Source: an uncultured Granulosicoccaceae bacterium
GTDB taxonomy: Bacteria; Pseudomonadota; Gammaproteobacteria; Granulosicoccales; Granulosicoccaceae
Assembly: GCA_938035525.1 (NCBI GenBank)
Contig: CALHOI010000022.1
Location: 1 to 64,000 of the forward strand
Length of the DNA stretch: 64,000 nucleotides
Direction of reading: 5' to 3'
The notes below the pieces were generated by a model. It searched no databases. It was not told the origin of the DNA and saw nothing but the letters and a program-made list of their open reading frames with translations. The position numbers were made by a program, and so were the translations under genes. Position 1 is the first letter of the stretch, and every line of letters begins with the position of its first letter. Shown one piece after another: positions 35,582 to 44,409 of this stretch.

Positions 35582-36046
35582 ATGACAATCCCGATTCCTC
35601 ACCTGCGTCATTCTTTTACACTAACGGTAAAACTGTCTGCACCAATTGAAATGGGACAAGCTCGTGCGGGTCATCGTCGCATCATACCCATTACCGGTGG
35701 AGAAGCACTGGGACCAGACATCACGGGTGAAATATTAAACCTTGGCGCAGACTGGCAAACTGTTTTTAGAGATGGTGCGGCTCATTTGGATACTCGCTAT
35801 GCACTTAAAACACACGATAACGCCATTATAGAAATTATCAATATCGGTACTCGCCATGGGCCTGCCGATGTCATGGCCAAACTGGCAAATGGCGAGGACG
35901 TAGACCCGTCCTCGTACTACATGCGTACAACAGCTAGATTAGAAACCGGCGATGCCAAATATCAGTGGGTTAATCATATGCTGTTTGTCTGCGCAGGCAT
36001 ACGACGGGCATCAGCAGTTGAGATCGCATTCTATGCAGTTGAGTAA
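35582..36046 (+). CDS. DUF3237 family protein
   Basis: A 154-residue protein starting at the ATG at 35582, immediately after the previous stop codon. The layout (GHRRIIPITGGEALGPDITGE, then LDTRYALKTHDNAIIEIINIG, residues about 28-90) is characteristic of DUF3237, a small beta-barrel family of unknown activity. It often sits beside aromatic-degradation genes. The translation-level spacing implies coexpression with the amidohydrolase and acyl-CoA dehydrogenase. Confidence 0.85.
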   Translation: MTIPIPHLRHSFTLTVKLSAPIEMGQARAGHRRIIPITGGEALGPDITGEILNLGADWQTVFRDGAAHLDTRYALKTHDNAIIEIINIGTRHGPADVMAKLANGEDVDPSSYYMRTTARLETGDAKYQWVNHMLFVCAGIRRASAVEIAFYAVE

Positions 36047-36053
36047 CTAGCAG

Positions 36054-37661
36054 ATGAAACCATTTTCGGCTCCATTAAAAGACATCTTTTTTTCACTTGA
36101 GCATATTGTGCAAATGCATCAGGTGCCGCATTGGGATTCAACCACGGCCAATGAAATCGCCGAGCATTTCGCTGCGTTCGCGCAAAGCGAGATCGCCCCG
36201 CTGGATGAACCAGGTGATCGTCAGGGCTGCTCGTTAGTCAACGGACGAGTCGTTATGCCAGATGGATTTCAATCTGTGTACCAACAATATATTGATCAAG
36301 GTTGGCCAGCGCTGAGCGCGCCAGAAAAATTTGATGGCCAGGCACAAGGTCCTGCAACTTGCGCCATAAGCACAGAGATTTTTGCCGGCGCGTGTCATAG
36401 CTTACAGATGGTGGTAGGGCTGGTGCCTGCGGCTATGCGAACGCTGATGCGTTTTGGTACACAAGACCAACAAAACCGCTATATCCCGCCGCTCAGTGAC
36501 GGCACTTGCATTGCCACAATGTGCCTTAGCGAACCAAGCGCCGGCAGTGACTTATCCAGAATTCGCTGCAAAGCCGAACCACACGCAGAGCAATGGAAAA
36601 TCCACGGCGAAAAGATATACATTTCGGCCGGGGACCAAAACCTGTCTGAAGACACACTGCACCTGGTATTGGCACGCACGTCTGATGAAGGAGTACACGG
36701 CTTGTCGTTATTTTTGTGCAGCGATAAGTTTAATGGCACTAGAAACGCGATTACGGTTAATCGAATAGAAAACAAGATGGGCTTACACGCATCGCCCACT
36801 TGCCAACTTGAATTCACTGGGGCTGTGGCAGAGCTCATTGGTCGACCAGGTGAAGGATTACGGGCCATGTTTACCATGATGAATCATGCCAGGTTGGACG
36901 TGGCACTGCAGGGCGTTGCGCATGCGGCCAGATCACGAGACATTGCCCATACCTATGCATGCCAGCGAGAGCAAGGCCGATTACCCGATGGCAGTCCAGC
37001 CATGCTGATTGAGCACGCCGACGTGCTGCGTATGATCGATGAAATTGATGCAAGTGCACTGGGTGGCAGAGCTATCGCACAGCTTGCCTTAAAAGAGTTG
37101 GAACTGGGCCGCAACCCTGACTTAATTGAGTTTTTGACACCAGTGATAAAAGTCCACTGCACCGAAGCAGCATCGCAGGCAGCAACTTTAGCCATGCAAG
37201 TGCTTGGCGGTTACGGTTATCTGTCAGAGTACAGACTGGAACAGACGTATCGAGATGCCAGAATTTGTGCCATTTACGAAGGCGCTAACGGTGTGCATGA
37301 GAGAGCCCTGTCAGAACGTATGCTACGAGGTAAGAACGCCAAAGCAGCCGACGCATTCGACTCTTTTCTTTCAGATCAAGTATCGGCAAGCGAATCGTCG
37401 TCTCTGCACAACTCGGTACGTCTGTGGAAAGAAGCGCGTCAGATTGTGTCAACCGCCAGTAAGCCTTCAGTGCTTGCCCACGATTTTATGCTGATAACAA
37501 TCGATTCGTTGTTGCACGTTGTATGGGAACAATTTGCTAAAGTCGCCCACCTGCATGATGAAACAGCGCGAATATCACGTGTATCAACAACACAAATAAA
37601 TCGAATAAACGCATACCTACCCGCTACGTTGTCCGTGATGAAAACCAAAGTAAGCGCTTAA
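36054..37661 (+). CDS. Acyl-CoA dehydrogenase
   Basis: A 535-residue flavoprotein. The FAD/substrate segment MCLSEPSAGSDLSRI and the WKIHGEKIYISAGDQN strand are typical. The catalytic-base region reads RICAIYEGANGVHERAL. The N-terminal and C-terminal extensions match the longer ACAD subgroup seen in some aromatic and DMSP-type pathways. In the context of hydroxycinnamate genes it could dehydrogenate the saturated phenylpropionyl-CoA (as HcaD is thought to do in Acinetobacter), feeding dihydro-compounds into the pathway. It is the last gene of the operon, 7 bp after DUF3237. Confidence 0.88.
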   Translation: MKPFSAPLKDIFFSLEHIVQMHQVPHWDSTTANEIAEHFAAFAQSEIAPLDEPGDRQGCSLVNGRVVMPDGFQSVYQQYIDQGWPALSAPEKFDGQAQGPATCAISTEIFAGACHSLQMVVGLVPAAMRTLMRFGTQDQQNRYIPPLSDGTCIATMCLSEPSAGSDLSRIRCKAEPHAEQWKIHGEKIYISAGDQNLSEDTLHLVLARTSDEGVHGLSLFLCSDKFNGTRNAITVNRIENKMGLHASPTCQLEFTGAVAELIGRPGEGLRAMFTMMNHARLDVALQGVAHAARSRDIAHTYACQREQGRLPDGSPAMLIEHADVLRMIDEIDASALGGRAIAQLALKELELGRNPDLIEFLTPVIKVHCTEAASQAATLAMQVLGGYGYLSEYRLEQTYRDARICAIYEGANGVHERALSERMLRGKNAKAADAFDSFLSDQVSASESSSLHNSVRLWKEARQIVSTASKPSVLAHDFMLITIDSLLHVVWEQFAKVAHLHDETARISRVSTTQINRINAYLPATLSVMKTKVSA

Positions 37662-37678
37662 GTAAGCACATAAAACCT

Positions 37679-38071
37679 ATGCTCGATAGCATTAAAACAT
37701 GGGCGTATAAAATCAAAGTGGATGCCAAGGCCATTTATCTGGCCGGATGCGACGCCCGCACACCACGTGTGGTGAAGTTGATGGCTATTTTTGTTGCCGC
37801 TTATGCATTAAGCCCAATCGATCTGATACCTGATTTTATTCCAGTGTTAGGTTATCTGGATGACTTAATTATTGTTCCTGTGGGTATTTCGCTGGTTGTA
37901 AAACTCATGCCTGACGCGCTTATGCGCGAGTTTCGATTAAAAGCACAGCAGAGCCCCATGCTGCAAACAAACCGGGCAACCGCCATGGCACTGGTTGGTG
38001 GTATCTGGCTGCTTTGTGGGTTATTGATTGCGTATTGGGTATTTGCTCGTGATTACGTAGCCTCAAGCTAA
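37679..38071 (+). CDS. DUF1232 (YkvA-like) membrane protein
   Basis: A 130-residue protein with the DUF1232 core: YALSPIDLIPDFIPVLGYLDD inside hydrophobic segments (about 40-80), then a second membrane helix at the C-terminus (about 103-122). The function is unknown. It starts 17 bp after the acyl-CoA dehydrogenase stop on the same strand, so it could be read through from the operon. The family is a common stand-alone gene, however. Confidence 0.85.
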   Translation: MLDSIKTWAYKIKVDAKAIYLAGCDARTPRVVKLMAIFVAAYALSPIDLIPDFIPVLGYLDDLIIVPVGISLVVKLMPDALMREFRLKAQQSPMLQTNRATAMALVGGIWLLCGLLIAYWVFARDYVASS

Positions 38072-38083
38072 ATAGCAAAACAC

Positions 38084-38983
38084 CTAGTTCGTTTTAGTTG
38101 CTTGTAAAAAATACTCCGTTCGCTTTGCAAACAAGTGCTCAATTAAATCAACAGTCCACGGTCCTGCGCAGATCGTTTGCCGACTGGGTACATTGATGAT
38201 CATCGGGTCCAGGCCACTGGCTTTTAACGCCGGGTGCTTCACCAACTGTTGAGCACGCGAATAAGTCCCTTCGCTGTAAGGTGAGTCAACGAGCGCTTGT
38301 GGTGCCAGTTTAATCATGGACTCGAGCGACAAAGCACCAAAATGCTCAATACCCTTTTGCGCGGCAACGTTGGTCCAACCGCCGAGCTCCAGCGCCTGTC
38401 CGCGCAACGTGTTTCCTCCGACCGTATAGCCATTGGCACCATAATAGGCTGCTGTTGGGTTATCTTCCGTTTTTTCACCAAGGGCTTTTTGCAAAGCCGT
38501 AACACGCGCTTTTAGCTCAGTTATTAATTGCTGGCCTTTGTGTTCATGCCCTACCCAACGCGCCACCTTATCGATATTGGCGTACATGTCGTCAAGCGAA
38601 TTGGCAATGGGCAGTGTCTCGATGCGCATGCCTTGCTCGGTTAACAACTTTACGGTGTGTTTTGCGCTGTACTGCCCAACCAGAATAACGTCGGGTTGTA
38701 GCGACAACATTTGCTCACTGCTGCCACGGTTTGTCGGGTATTCGCGAGCTTGCTCATACAAAAATGAACCGGAAGGGTCATGAGATAAAAACGACAAAGA
38801 CAATATTTGCTCCGGTTCGGCAAGCAATACCACTAATTGATCAGTGCACATATTGATTGACGCAATTTTCGGTAATTCATTAGCGCGCGCAACGCTACAA
38901 GCAAACAGAAAAACTAAAACGCAGACACGAACAAACAAAACGCGCAGTCGGGCAATTGCAGAGGTGGGAAGGGCAATAGACAT
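38084..38983 (-). CDS. BtuF-like periplasmic metal/cobalamin-binding protein
   Basis: A 299-residue ABC-type substrate-binding protein of the helical-backbone class. The N-terminal signal peptide is followed by the lobe start PKIASINMCTDQLVVLLAEPEQILSLS (residues about 35-65), QPDVILVGQY and a C-terminal lobe with GGWTNVAAQKG. Such proteins bind vitamin B12, haem or siderophore iron. The pattern is closest to BtuF. No permease or ATPase is adjacent, so it is an orphan here. The ATG at 38983 is chosen; a TTG at 39004 is also possible. Confidence 0.75.
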   Translation of the reverse strand: MSIALPTSAIARLRVLFVRVCVLVFLFACSVARANELPKIASINMCTDQLVVLLAEPEQILSLSFLSHDPSGSFLYEQAREYPTNRGSSEQMLSLQPDVILVGQYSAKHTVKLLTEQGMRIETLPIANSLDDMYANIDKVARWVGHEHKGQQLITELKARVTALQKALGEKTEDNPTAAYYGANGYTVGGNTLRGQALELGGWTNVAAQKGIEHFGALSLESMIKLAPQALVDSPYSEGTYSRAQQLVKHPALKASGLDPMIINVPSRQTICAGPWTVDLIEHLFAKRTEYFLQATKTN

Positions 38984-39120
38984 AGTAAACAAACAGATGC
39001 TCAAGAGCGCAAGTAATACCTGCGCTTGCGCTCTTGATTTATCACGTTAGCCGCTTGGGTAAAGCCAACGAGTCGGATGTACTTTAGCTGGTGCAAAATC
39101 TAACGCGTAATTCAGCGCTA

Positions 39121-40731
39121 TTACTGTGCCGGCATGGACACTATGCGGCCGTCAGTGTACGGCTTATACGGACCGTTTTCAGCCAGGTATTCAGCCACAA
39201 CATCTTCAAGGCTTGGACCATAGTCATAAGCGTTTTGGCCATCGGTATCAAACATCTTGAAGCCATCACCGCCTGTGCGTACGTAGTTGTTGGTCACAAC
39301 CCCGTACATAGCGGCTTCATCGATAGCCGTCCAGTCGCCGCCCTGCATAACCATTGCTTCAACAATGCGACCCTCTTCAGGTGACTTGTTTGGGTCCCAG
39401 GTAAATTTCATGCCTGCAACCTGTGGGAAACGCCCTGCACCTTCTTCCACTTGGCTAACGCCATTTTCAAGCGCTGCCATGAGTCCGGCACCGGAAATCT
39501 GGAACGTTGATAACGTGTTTTGGAATGGCAACACGGTTAAGACTTCGCCCATCGTAATTTCCCCGGCATCAATAGAGGCACGCAAACCACCCGAGTTAGC
39601 CAACGCAACTGACACGCCCTGGTCGGCAACACGTGCCAACATGGCATCAGCCACCAAATTACCCATGGAGCATTCTTCAGCGCGACAAACATCGCGGTTA
39701 CCTTCGATCACATCGGCCGCTTGCGCCACGACTTTGTTTCGAATTTCATCCAGCGGTTTAGCGAGCTCTGAAATACGGCTGATGATTTCAGCATTTTCTT
39801 CCACGCTGCCATCAATCAATATAGGTTCGCCAGTGGCTTTGGTGAGCTTACCATCGTCATCAAATTCAACGCTGAGTTCACCAAGGTACTTACCATAAGC
39901 GTAGGCCTGTACAACGGCGGTATCGCCAACCATTGTCGGGTACGGACCCTTCGCGCGTTCGTTGGTGTTTGATAACAAAGTATTGGAATGGCCACCCACG
40001 ATAACATCAACACCCTCTACCTCTTCGGCTACTCGTAAGTCGGTGTTATAGCCAGAATGCGACAGCACAACTATTATCTTGACGCCTGCCTCGGTTAGCG
40101 CTGCGACTTCACCTTTAACGGCTTCAACCGGGTCGGAGAAAGAAATGTTTTTTCCTGGGCTTGCCAGTTCGCTGGTGTTTTGTGGTGTTAAACCAATCAA
40201 GCCAATTTGCTGACCGGCTTTTTCAATAACGGTGGACTTCATTAATTTGTTGGCCAGCTTGGGTTCTTGGCTAACATCCGCATTTGACATTAATACAGGA
40301 AAAGAAACTGCGTCCATAAAACCACGCAACACCTCGGGGCCATCGTCGAATTCATGATTACCAACGGTCATTCCGTCGTACTGCAAGTTATTCATGATTT
40401 CGGCCGCAACAGCACCTTTGTAGTAGGTGTAAAACAAAGAGCCCTGAAATTGGTCGCCGCCGTCTACCAGCAAGGCATCTGGATTACGCTTGCGTGCTTC
40501 GGCTACTGCAGTAACCATACGTGCATAACCACCAAAGCATTTGCCCTCAGCGTTGTCTTCTGCCGAACAACCACTGTCGTATTTGCTGACCGGTTCGACT
40601 CGTGAGTGAAAATCGTTGGTGTGCAGGATAGTCAGGCTGGTGTCAGCCATAACAGAAGAAGTGGTGAAAGCCACGGCAACTGCGGCTAAGCGCCAGTGGG
40701 AAGGTGCAAAATAGGCATGTTTAGCGTTCAT
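39121..40731 (-). CDS. UshA-like 5'-nucleotidase/phosphoesterase, periplasmic
   Basis: A 536-residue exported enzyme with a signal peptide. The N-terminal calcineurin-like metallophosphoesterase carries the metal motifs LHTNDFHSR, DGGDQFQG, VGNHEFDDG and VVGGHSN. The C-terminal 5'-nucleotidase domain contains the ANSGGLRASIDAG motif and TGGDGFKMF. It would dephosphorylate nucleotides or other phosphoesters to recover phosphate and nucleosides. Length and domain order match the UshA family. It lies alone on the minus strand. Confidence 0.9.
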   Translation of the reverse strand: MNAKHAYFAPSHWRLAAVAVAFTTSSVMADTSLTILHTNDFHSRVEPVSKYDSGCSAEDNAEGKCFGGYARMVTAVAEARKRNPDALLVDGGDQFQGSLFYTYYKGAVAAEIMNNLQYDGMTVGNHEFDDGPEVLRGFMDAVSFPVLMSNADVSQEPKLANKLMKSTVIEKAGQQIGLIGLTPQNTSELASPGKNISFSDPVEAVKGEVAALTEAGVKIIVVLSHSGYNTDLRVAEEVEGVDVIVGGHSNTLLSNTNERAKGPYPTMVGDTAVVQAYAYGKYLGELSVEFDDDGKLTKATGEPILIDGSVEENAEIISRISELAKPLDEIRNKVVAQAADVIEGNRDVCRAEECSMGNLVADAMLARVADQGVSVALANSGGLRASIDAGEITMGEVLTVLPFQNTLSTFQISGAGLMAALENGVSQVEEGAGRFPQVAGMKFTWDPNKSPEEGRIVEAMVMQGGDWTAIDEAAMYGVVTNNYVRTGGDGFKMFDTDGQNAYDYGPSLEDVVAEYLAENGPYKPYTDGRIVSMPAQ

Positions 40732-40792
40732 TCAGGAAGCTCCAGGTAAGCATTGATTCTGTGTGCACAGATTACCAGAGACTCCCAGTACA

Positions 40793-40837
40793 ACAAAAGG
40801 GGGCGCAAAGAATTAGATCGATTCTTTGCACCACCCC
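40793..40837 (-). terminator. Rho-independent terminator of the lipoprotein gene at 40927-42423
   Basis: On the minus strand the nine-base arms GCAAAGAAT and ATTCTTTGC, extended by GGGG and CCCC arms, form a long stem. TTTTGTTG follows. It lies about 90 bases after the stop of the gene at 40927. The stretch between them holds a 14-bp direct repeat of the CTACGCAACCGC type. Confidence 0.8.
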
Positions 40838-40926
40838 GTTTGCGCACCGCTTTTACGCAACCGCTTCTACGCAACCGCCAATACGCCATCGTTAAGATAG
40901 GGGCGGTTTTGTCTATATTGGTGGCG

Positions 40927-42423
40927 CTACGGACAAACTACTTGGGAAAACAAGGCATTGCCATCCATACTTTCCGCAAAACATTCACCCTGATTAACCG
41001 TGAAGTTCTGTTGATCGCTGAATTCATCCGATGAGGCGGAAAAATCCACATTGAATGGTCCGGCATCTTCAAGTTTCACGCTGCCTTGATCTTGCGGTGT
41101 AAACCTTGCGCCATTGGGCGCGCCAACAGCCAGATTCAAATTGAGCACATCATCTGAAACTCCACCCTGGCCCTGATTAAACACATCGCCTGCTAAAGAG
41201 AGCATAAAATTAAAATCAAGCGCACCGGTTAGTTTTAATGATCCGTTTGCGCCAACATCGAAACCAAACGTGCTCAGCGTCATGCGCAGCATTTCGATAG
41301 AGTCGAGGCTGATGGTTATCGCGCCATTACGAAAACCCAGTTTGCTCACGCTAACGCGCTCGCCATTATCAAGAAGATCGACTCGCACAGTGCTACCGGG
41401 ACTGACAAAGTCATACAGAACGCCATCATAAAAAGACAGTGCAGCCGCACCGGCATCCAACTCCATCGACGCTGTGCCCATTGCGTCATTGTATTCGAAA
41501 CGCAGTAAGTCAGATGCTGCGATGTTCAAGTCAAATGCCTCTTCATTATCGGCAATGGCAATCGGAGAGTTGATGTTGACAATCATGGCACCCGAATCGT
41601 CTTCGTTGATTTTCATGCCAAGTTCAAACACACCGCTAAACACCTCAGGAATATTATCGAATGTCATAGGGTCGATAGCGTTGGCTTTTTGTATAACCAG
41701 GTATAAACCATCGAGGTGCATCTTGTATGCGACTTCTCCTGGAGCATAAGCTATGTTGAATAAAGCCTGATCTTGATATAAATAGTGAATGTTACCCGCT
41801 TCTTCAGTTTGCCCATCAATGCGCACCGTCAGGTCACTGACCATCAACTCACAAAACTGTTGCTCTTCGGCCGTGGCATCGGCAGAAAGCAGCTCGTGTT
41901 GGCAAAGCGCTGCATCGTCTGGGTCGATAAAAAGCGAATTTCCTTCTCGGGTAAAGTCGGCATTACCATCAAGGCCAAGCGATAAGTCTATTAATGCGTC
42001 AACACCAGCATCAGCCCATAGGTCTGCACTGGCCACATTTTGCGCTTGTGTATTATCGTTGTCGTTCGACATACCCAACATGGCGGCTATGCCATCGGCT
42101 GCACCGCTGTCGTTCATGTTGGCAATGAGATCGGATTGCGTCACAAAGTTTTGAGTATCGCTGATGCCTGATCGAAGTTGTTTGCTACCGTTTGCAGCTG
42201 AGCGCTGCAACTCGTCATCGCTCATGTGATCAAGTGCTATCGTTTCAACCGGAGTCACCGTTTGATCAGCATCATCAGCGCCGCCAGCATTGCCCCCACC
42301 ACAAGCACTAACCAGCACAGCCGAACTCAATACTGCTACCGCTGCCGAGAACTTAATGCTTATTTTGCTCTCGTCACGCTTTTTCATGCTGACCTTTTCA
42401 ACGCTTACCTTTTCATTGTGCAT
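40927..42423 (-). CDS. Large lipoprotein of unknown function
   Basis: The start is the ATG at 42423, with a strong AAGGAG ribosome site. The 498-residue protein has an unusually long basic lead (MHNEKVSVEKVSMKKRDESK) before a lipoprotein signal with a lipobox VLVSACGGG near residue 40. A Gly/Asp-rich linker is followed by a large beta-rich domain with no recognised motif. It is probably an outer-membrane or periplasmic lipoprotein. It is transcribed alone and divergent from hspQ. Confidence 0.75.
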   Translation of the reverse strand: MHNEKVSVEKVSMKKRDESKISIKFSAAVAVLSSAVLVSACGGGNAGGADDADQTVTPVETIALDHMSDDELQRSAANGSKQLRSGISDTQNFVTQSDLIANMNDSGAADGIAAMLGMSNDNDNTQAQNVASADLWADAGVDALIDLSLGLDGNADFTREGNSLFIDPDDAALCQHELLSADATAEEQQFCELMVSDLTVRIDGQTEEAGNIHYLYQDQALFNIAYAPGEVAYKMHLDGLYLVIQKANAIDPMTFDNIPEVFSGVFELGMKINEDDSGAMIVNINSPIAIADNEEAFDLNIAASDLLRFEYNDAMGTASMELDAGAAALSFYDGVLYDFVSPGSTVRVDLLDNGERVSVSKLGFRNGAITISLDSIEMLRMTLSTFGFDVGANGSLKLTGALDFNFMLSLAGDVFNQGQGGVSDDVLNLNLAVGAPNGARFTPQDQGSVKLEDAGPFNVDFSASSDEFSDQQNFTVNQGECFAESMDGNALFSQVVCP

Positions 42424-42643
42424 GTTTGTCTCCTTATTGAACTGTAGCAACCAGCACCCAAATTAAGTGCTTGAGCGATACTGTAGGACACCTTTTGTAA
42501 CTTAGTATGTCTGACGGCATGTCTGACGGCATGCACGGCGAGGCCTAACAACCGGGAGCAGGATCTTGCAGGTACTGATGAGGCTTTTCGTGTGCTTGAT
42601 ATGAAGTTGAGCACAAACTCAGGCTAGCAGGTATCATCGGCAC

Positions 42644-42970
42644 ATGGAAAAAATCGCCAAATACAGTATCGGTCAGGTGGTTCGTCATCGCGTATACCCT
42701 TTCCGCGGTGTCATATTTGATGTAGACCCGGTGTTTAACAACACCGAGCAATGGTACGAGTCTATCCCTGCGGAAATCCGACCAAGAAAAGATCAGCCGT
42801 TCTACCGCTTGTATGCAGAGAACGAGCAAACAGTTTACGAAGCTTATGTATCAGAACAAAACCTGTTGCTCGATGACAGCCAGGTGGCATTGCGGCACCC
42901 AGCCATCAAAGATGCTTTCATACAAACCAAAACTGGTGAGTACATACCAACAAACCTGCAGAGCCATTAG
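42644..42970 (+). CDS. hspQ: HspQ heat-shock protein (hemimethylated-DNA-binding family)
   Basis: A 108-residue protein matching the YccV/HspQ fold: KYSIGQVVRHRVYPFRGVIFDVDP, then QPFYRLYAENE and YVSEQNLLLD (residues about 6-30, 55-65 and 70-80). HspQ of enterobacteria acts in protein quality control as a Lon protease enhancer, and was first described as binding hemimethylated DNA. The length is normal. Its divergent leader contains the direct repeat TGTCTGACGGCA twice at 42507-42530 and no other clear signal. Confidence 0.92.
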   Translation: MEKIAKYSIGQVVRHRVYPFRGVIFDVDPVFNNTEQWYESIPAEIRPRKDQPFYRLYAENEQTVYEAYVSEQNLLLDDSQVALRHPAIKDAFIQTKTGEYIPTNLQSH

Positions 42971-42983
42971 GCCACTAGGCCCC

Positions 42984-44153
42984 CTAACCGCGTATGCGCC
43001 TGTGCTGAACCAACACACCACGCGCCGGCATTTTAGAAAAATAGTTTTCGTCCCAGCAACCCTCTTCGTAAACTTTGGTGTGGTTAAGACCCACCGTTAC
43101 AAACTCGTTTTTGACTCTGATGGCTCGATTGTTGGCCAGGTAGGCATTGCCGTTTTCAATTTTAGATGACCCATGTGAACAACCGATTACCGACATGACA
43201 TCGGTTTGCGGATCAAATTGGGCCGCAATAGTTGCAATAGAATCTTTGTTTTCCTGACCAAGCACAAGCGAGTCGTCTGCAAAAACCAACACATTCGAAT
43301 CAATCACTTCGTAGTTTTTAAATACGTCCCGATACTTCGATTGCATGGTCTCATACATATTGTGTATCCCTGTAGCGGCTTGTTCTATGCTCAGCTCTGG
43401 CACTACCGCTTGAGTCACCTCAATTGGTTTCTGGGCAGGCACCGCGTTCAGTTCAGGTTGCTTTGTCACCGCGATTTGATCAAAAAAGCTGTCATCGTTA
43501 TTCTCAACGGCCTCATTTTTGGCAACGACCGACTTTGGTCGGGCATTACTAAAAATGGAATCATCAACCGCCAGGTTTGCCGCACTGGCGCCACGTACAA
43601 ACATATTGCCTCTGGGTTTAACTCCGTACTCATCAACTTCGTAAGACCGCTTTAACTTCACATCACCCGCAGCCACAATAAAAGTGAAAACAGGATTGTT
43701 GTCGAGCGTCGGTTGTGCGTCTTGTTCAGCACTGTAAGACAGCCACTTGTTTGATGACTTATCTCCCAGGCGCAAATCAAACCCAGCACCTTGGAGCGCG
43801 CTTAACAGCAATTCTCCAAACCGAGATGATGGTGTCTCTGTGTGCAGAATGGTCACAGCAGGATTGGTTTCGGGTATTTGCGACAACGTTGCGGCAAAGT
43901 CAGCGGCAATTAATCGAGACCTGGCAAAGTCGCCTGTTACTGTCTCGGCACTGGTGGCTTTTTGCTTTATCGTGAAAGGCTGATCAGCTTGCTTATCGCT
44001 GGCCACCTGTACGGTCGACTCACTACCAAGCGATTCATTAACGCTTTGTTCATTAACAGCCGAATTATTTTGCCCGATTGGGTCGGGACGCGTGGTGCTA
44101 CCACCACAAGCGCTCAGCATCACTGCTAACATTAAAATCACTATGTTTCTCAC
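42984..44153 (-). CDS. OmpA-C-like lipoprotein
   Basis: The start is the GTG at 44153, with an AGAGGG site upstream. It opens a compact lipoprotein signal (MRNIVILMLAVMLSAC). The 389-residue protein has a Ser/Asn-rich linker and a middle domain with a Val/Thr-rich strand set. The C-terminal OmpA-like peptidoglycan-associated domain (about 290-375) contains LVFADDSLVLGQENKDSI, VIGCSHGSSKIENGNAYLAN and NRAIRVKNEFV. It is probably a cell-envelope protein attached to the outer membrane that contacts peptidoglycan. Confidence 0.75.
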   Translation of the reverse strand: MRNIVILMLAVMLSACGGSTTRPDPIGQNNSAVNEQSVNESLGSESTVQVASDKQADQPFTIKQKATSAETVTGDFARSRLIAADFAATLSQIPETNPAVTILHTETPSSRFGELLLSALQGAGFDLRLGDKSSNKWLSYSAEQDAQPTLDNNPVFTFIVAAGDVKLKRSYEVDEYGVKPRGNMFVRGASAANLAVDDSIFSNARPKSVVAKNEAVENNDDSFFDQIAVTKQPELNAVPAQKPIEVTQAVVPELSIEQAATGIHNMYETMQSKYRDVFKNYEVIDSNVLVFADDSLVLGQENKDSIATIAAQFDPQTDVMSVIGCSHGSSKIENGNAYLANNRAIRVKNEFVTVGLNHTKVYEEGCWDENYFSKMPARGVLVQHRRIRG

Positions 44154-44409
44154 ACCTAAATCCCTCTGAGTTGATACCATTCCCGCAATTGAAATACGCT
44201 TGAATCTGTTGTTTCTGGCGATGGGCCGCACAGGCCATAAGCCGTCGCAACCGGGTCTAGCGTAGCATTTTGCGTCAATATAATGCTGCTAACTGCGTAG
44301 AGCACTTAATAACTATCGCTACAAACACAAAGATAATCAACAACAGCCCTTGTGCCACGCGAACCAGTCGACCTAAAATTAACGAACCGAATCAACACAC
44401 CTCCACCCT

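Noticed and set aside
39287-39898. Open frame of 203 codons antisense to the UshA-like gene
   Set aside because: It is a low-complexity shadow frame with no ribosome site.
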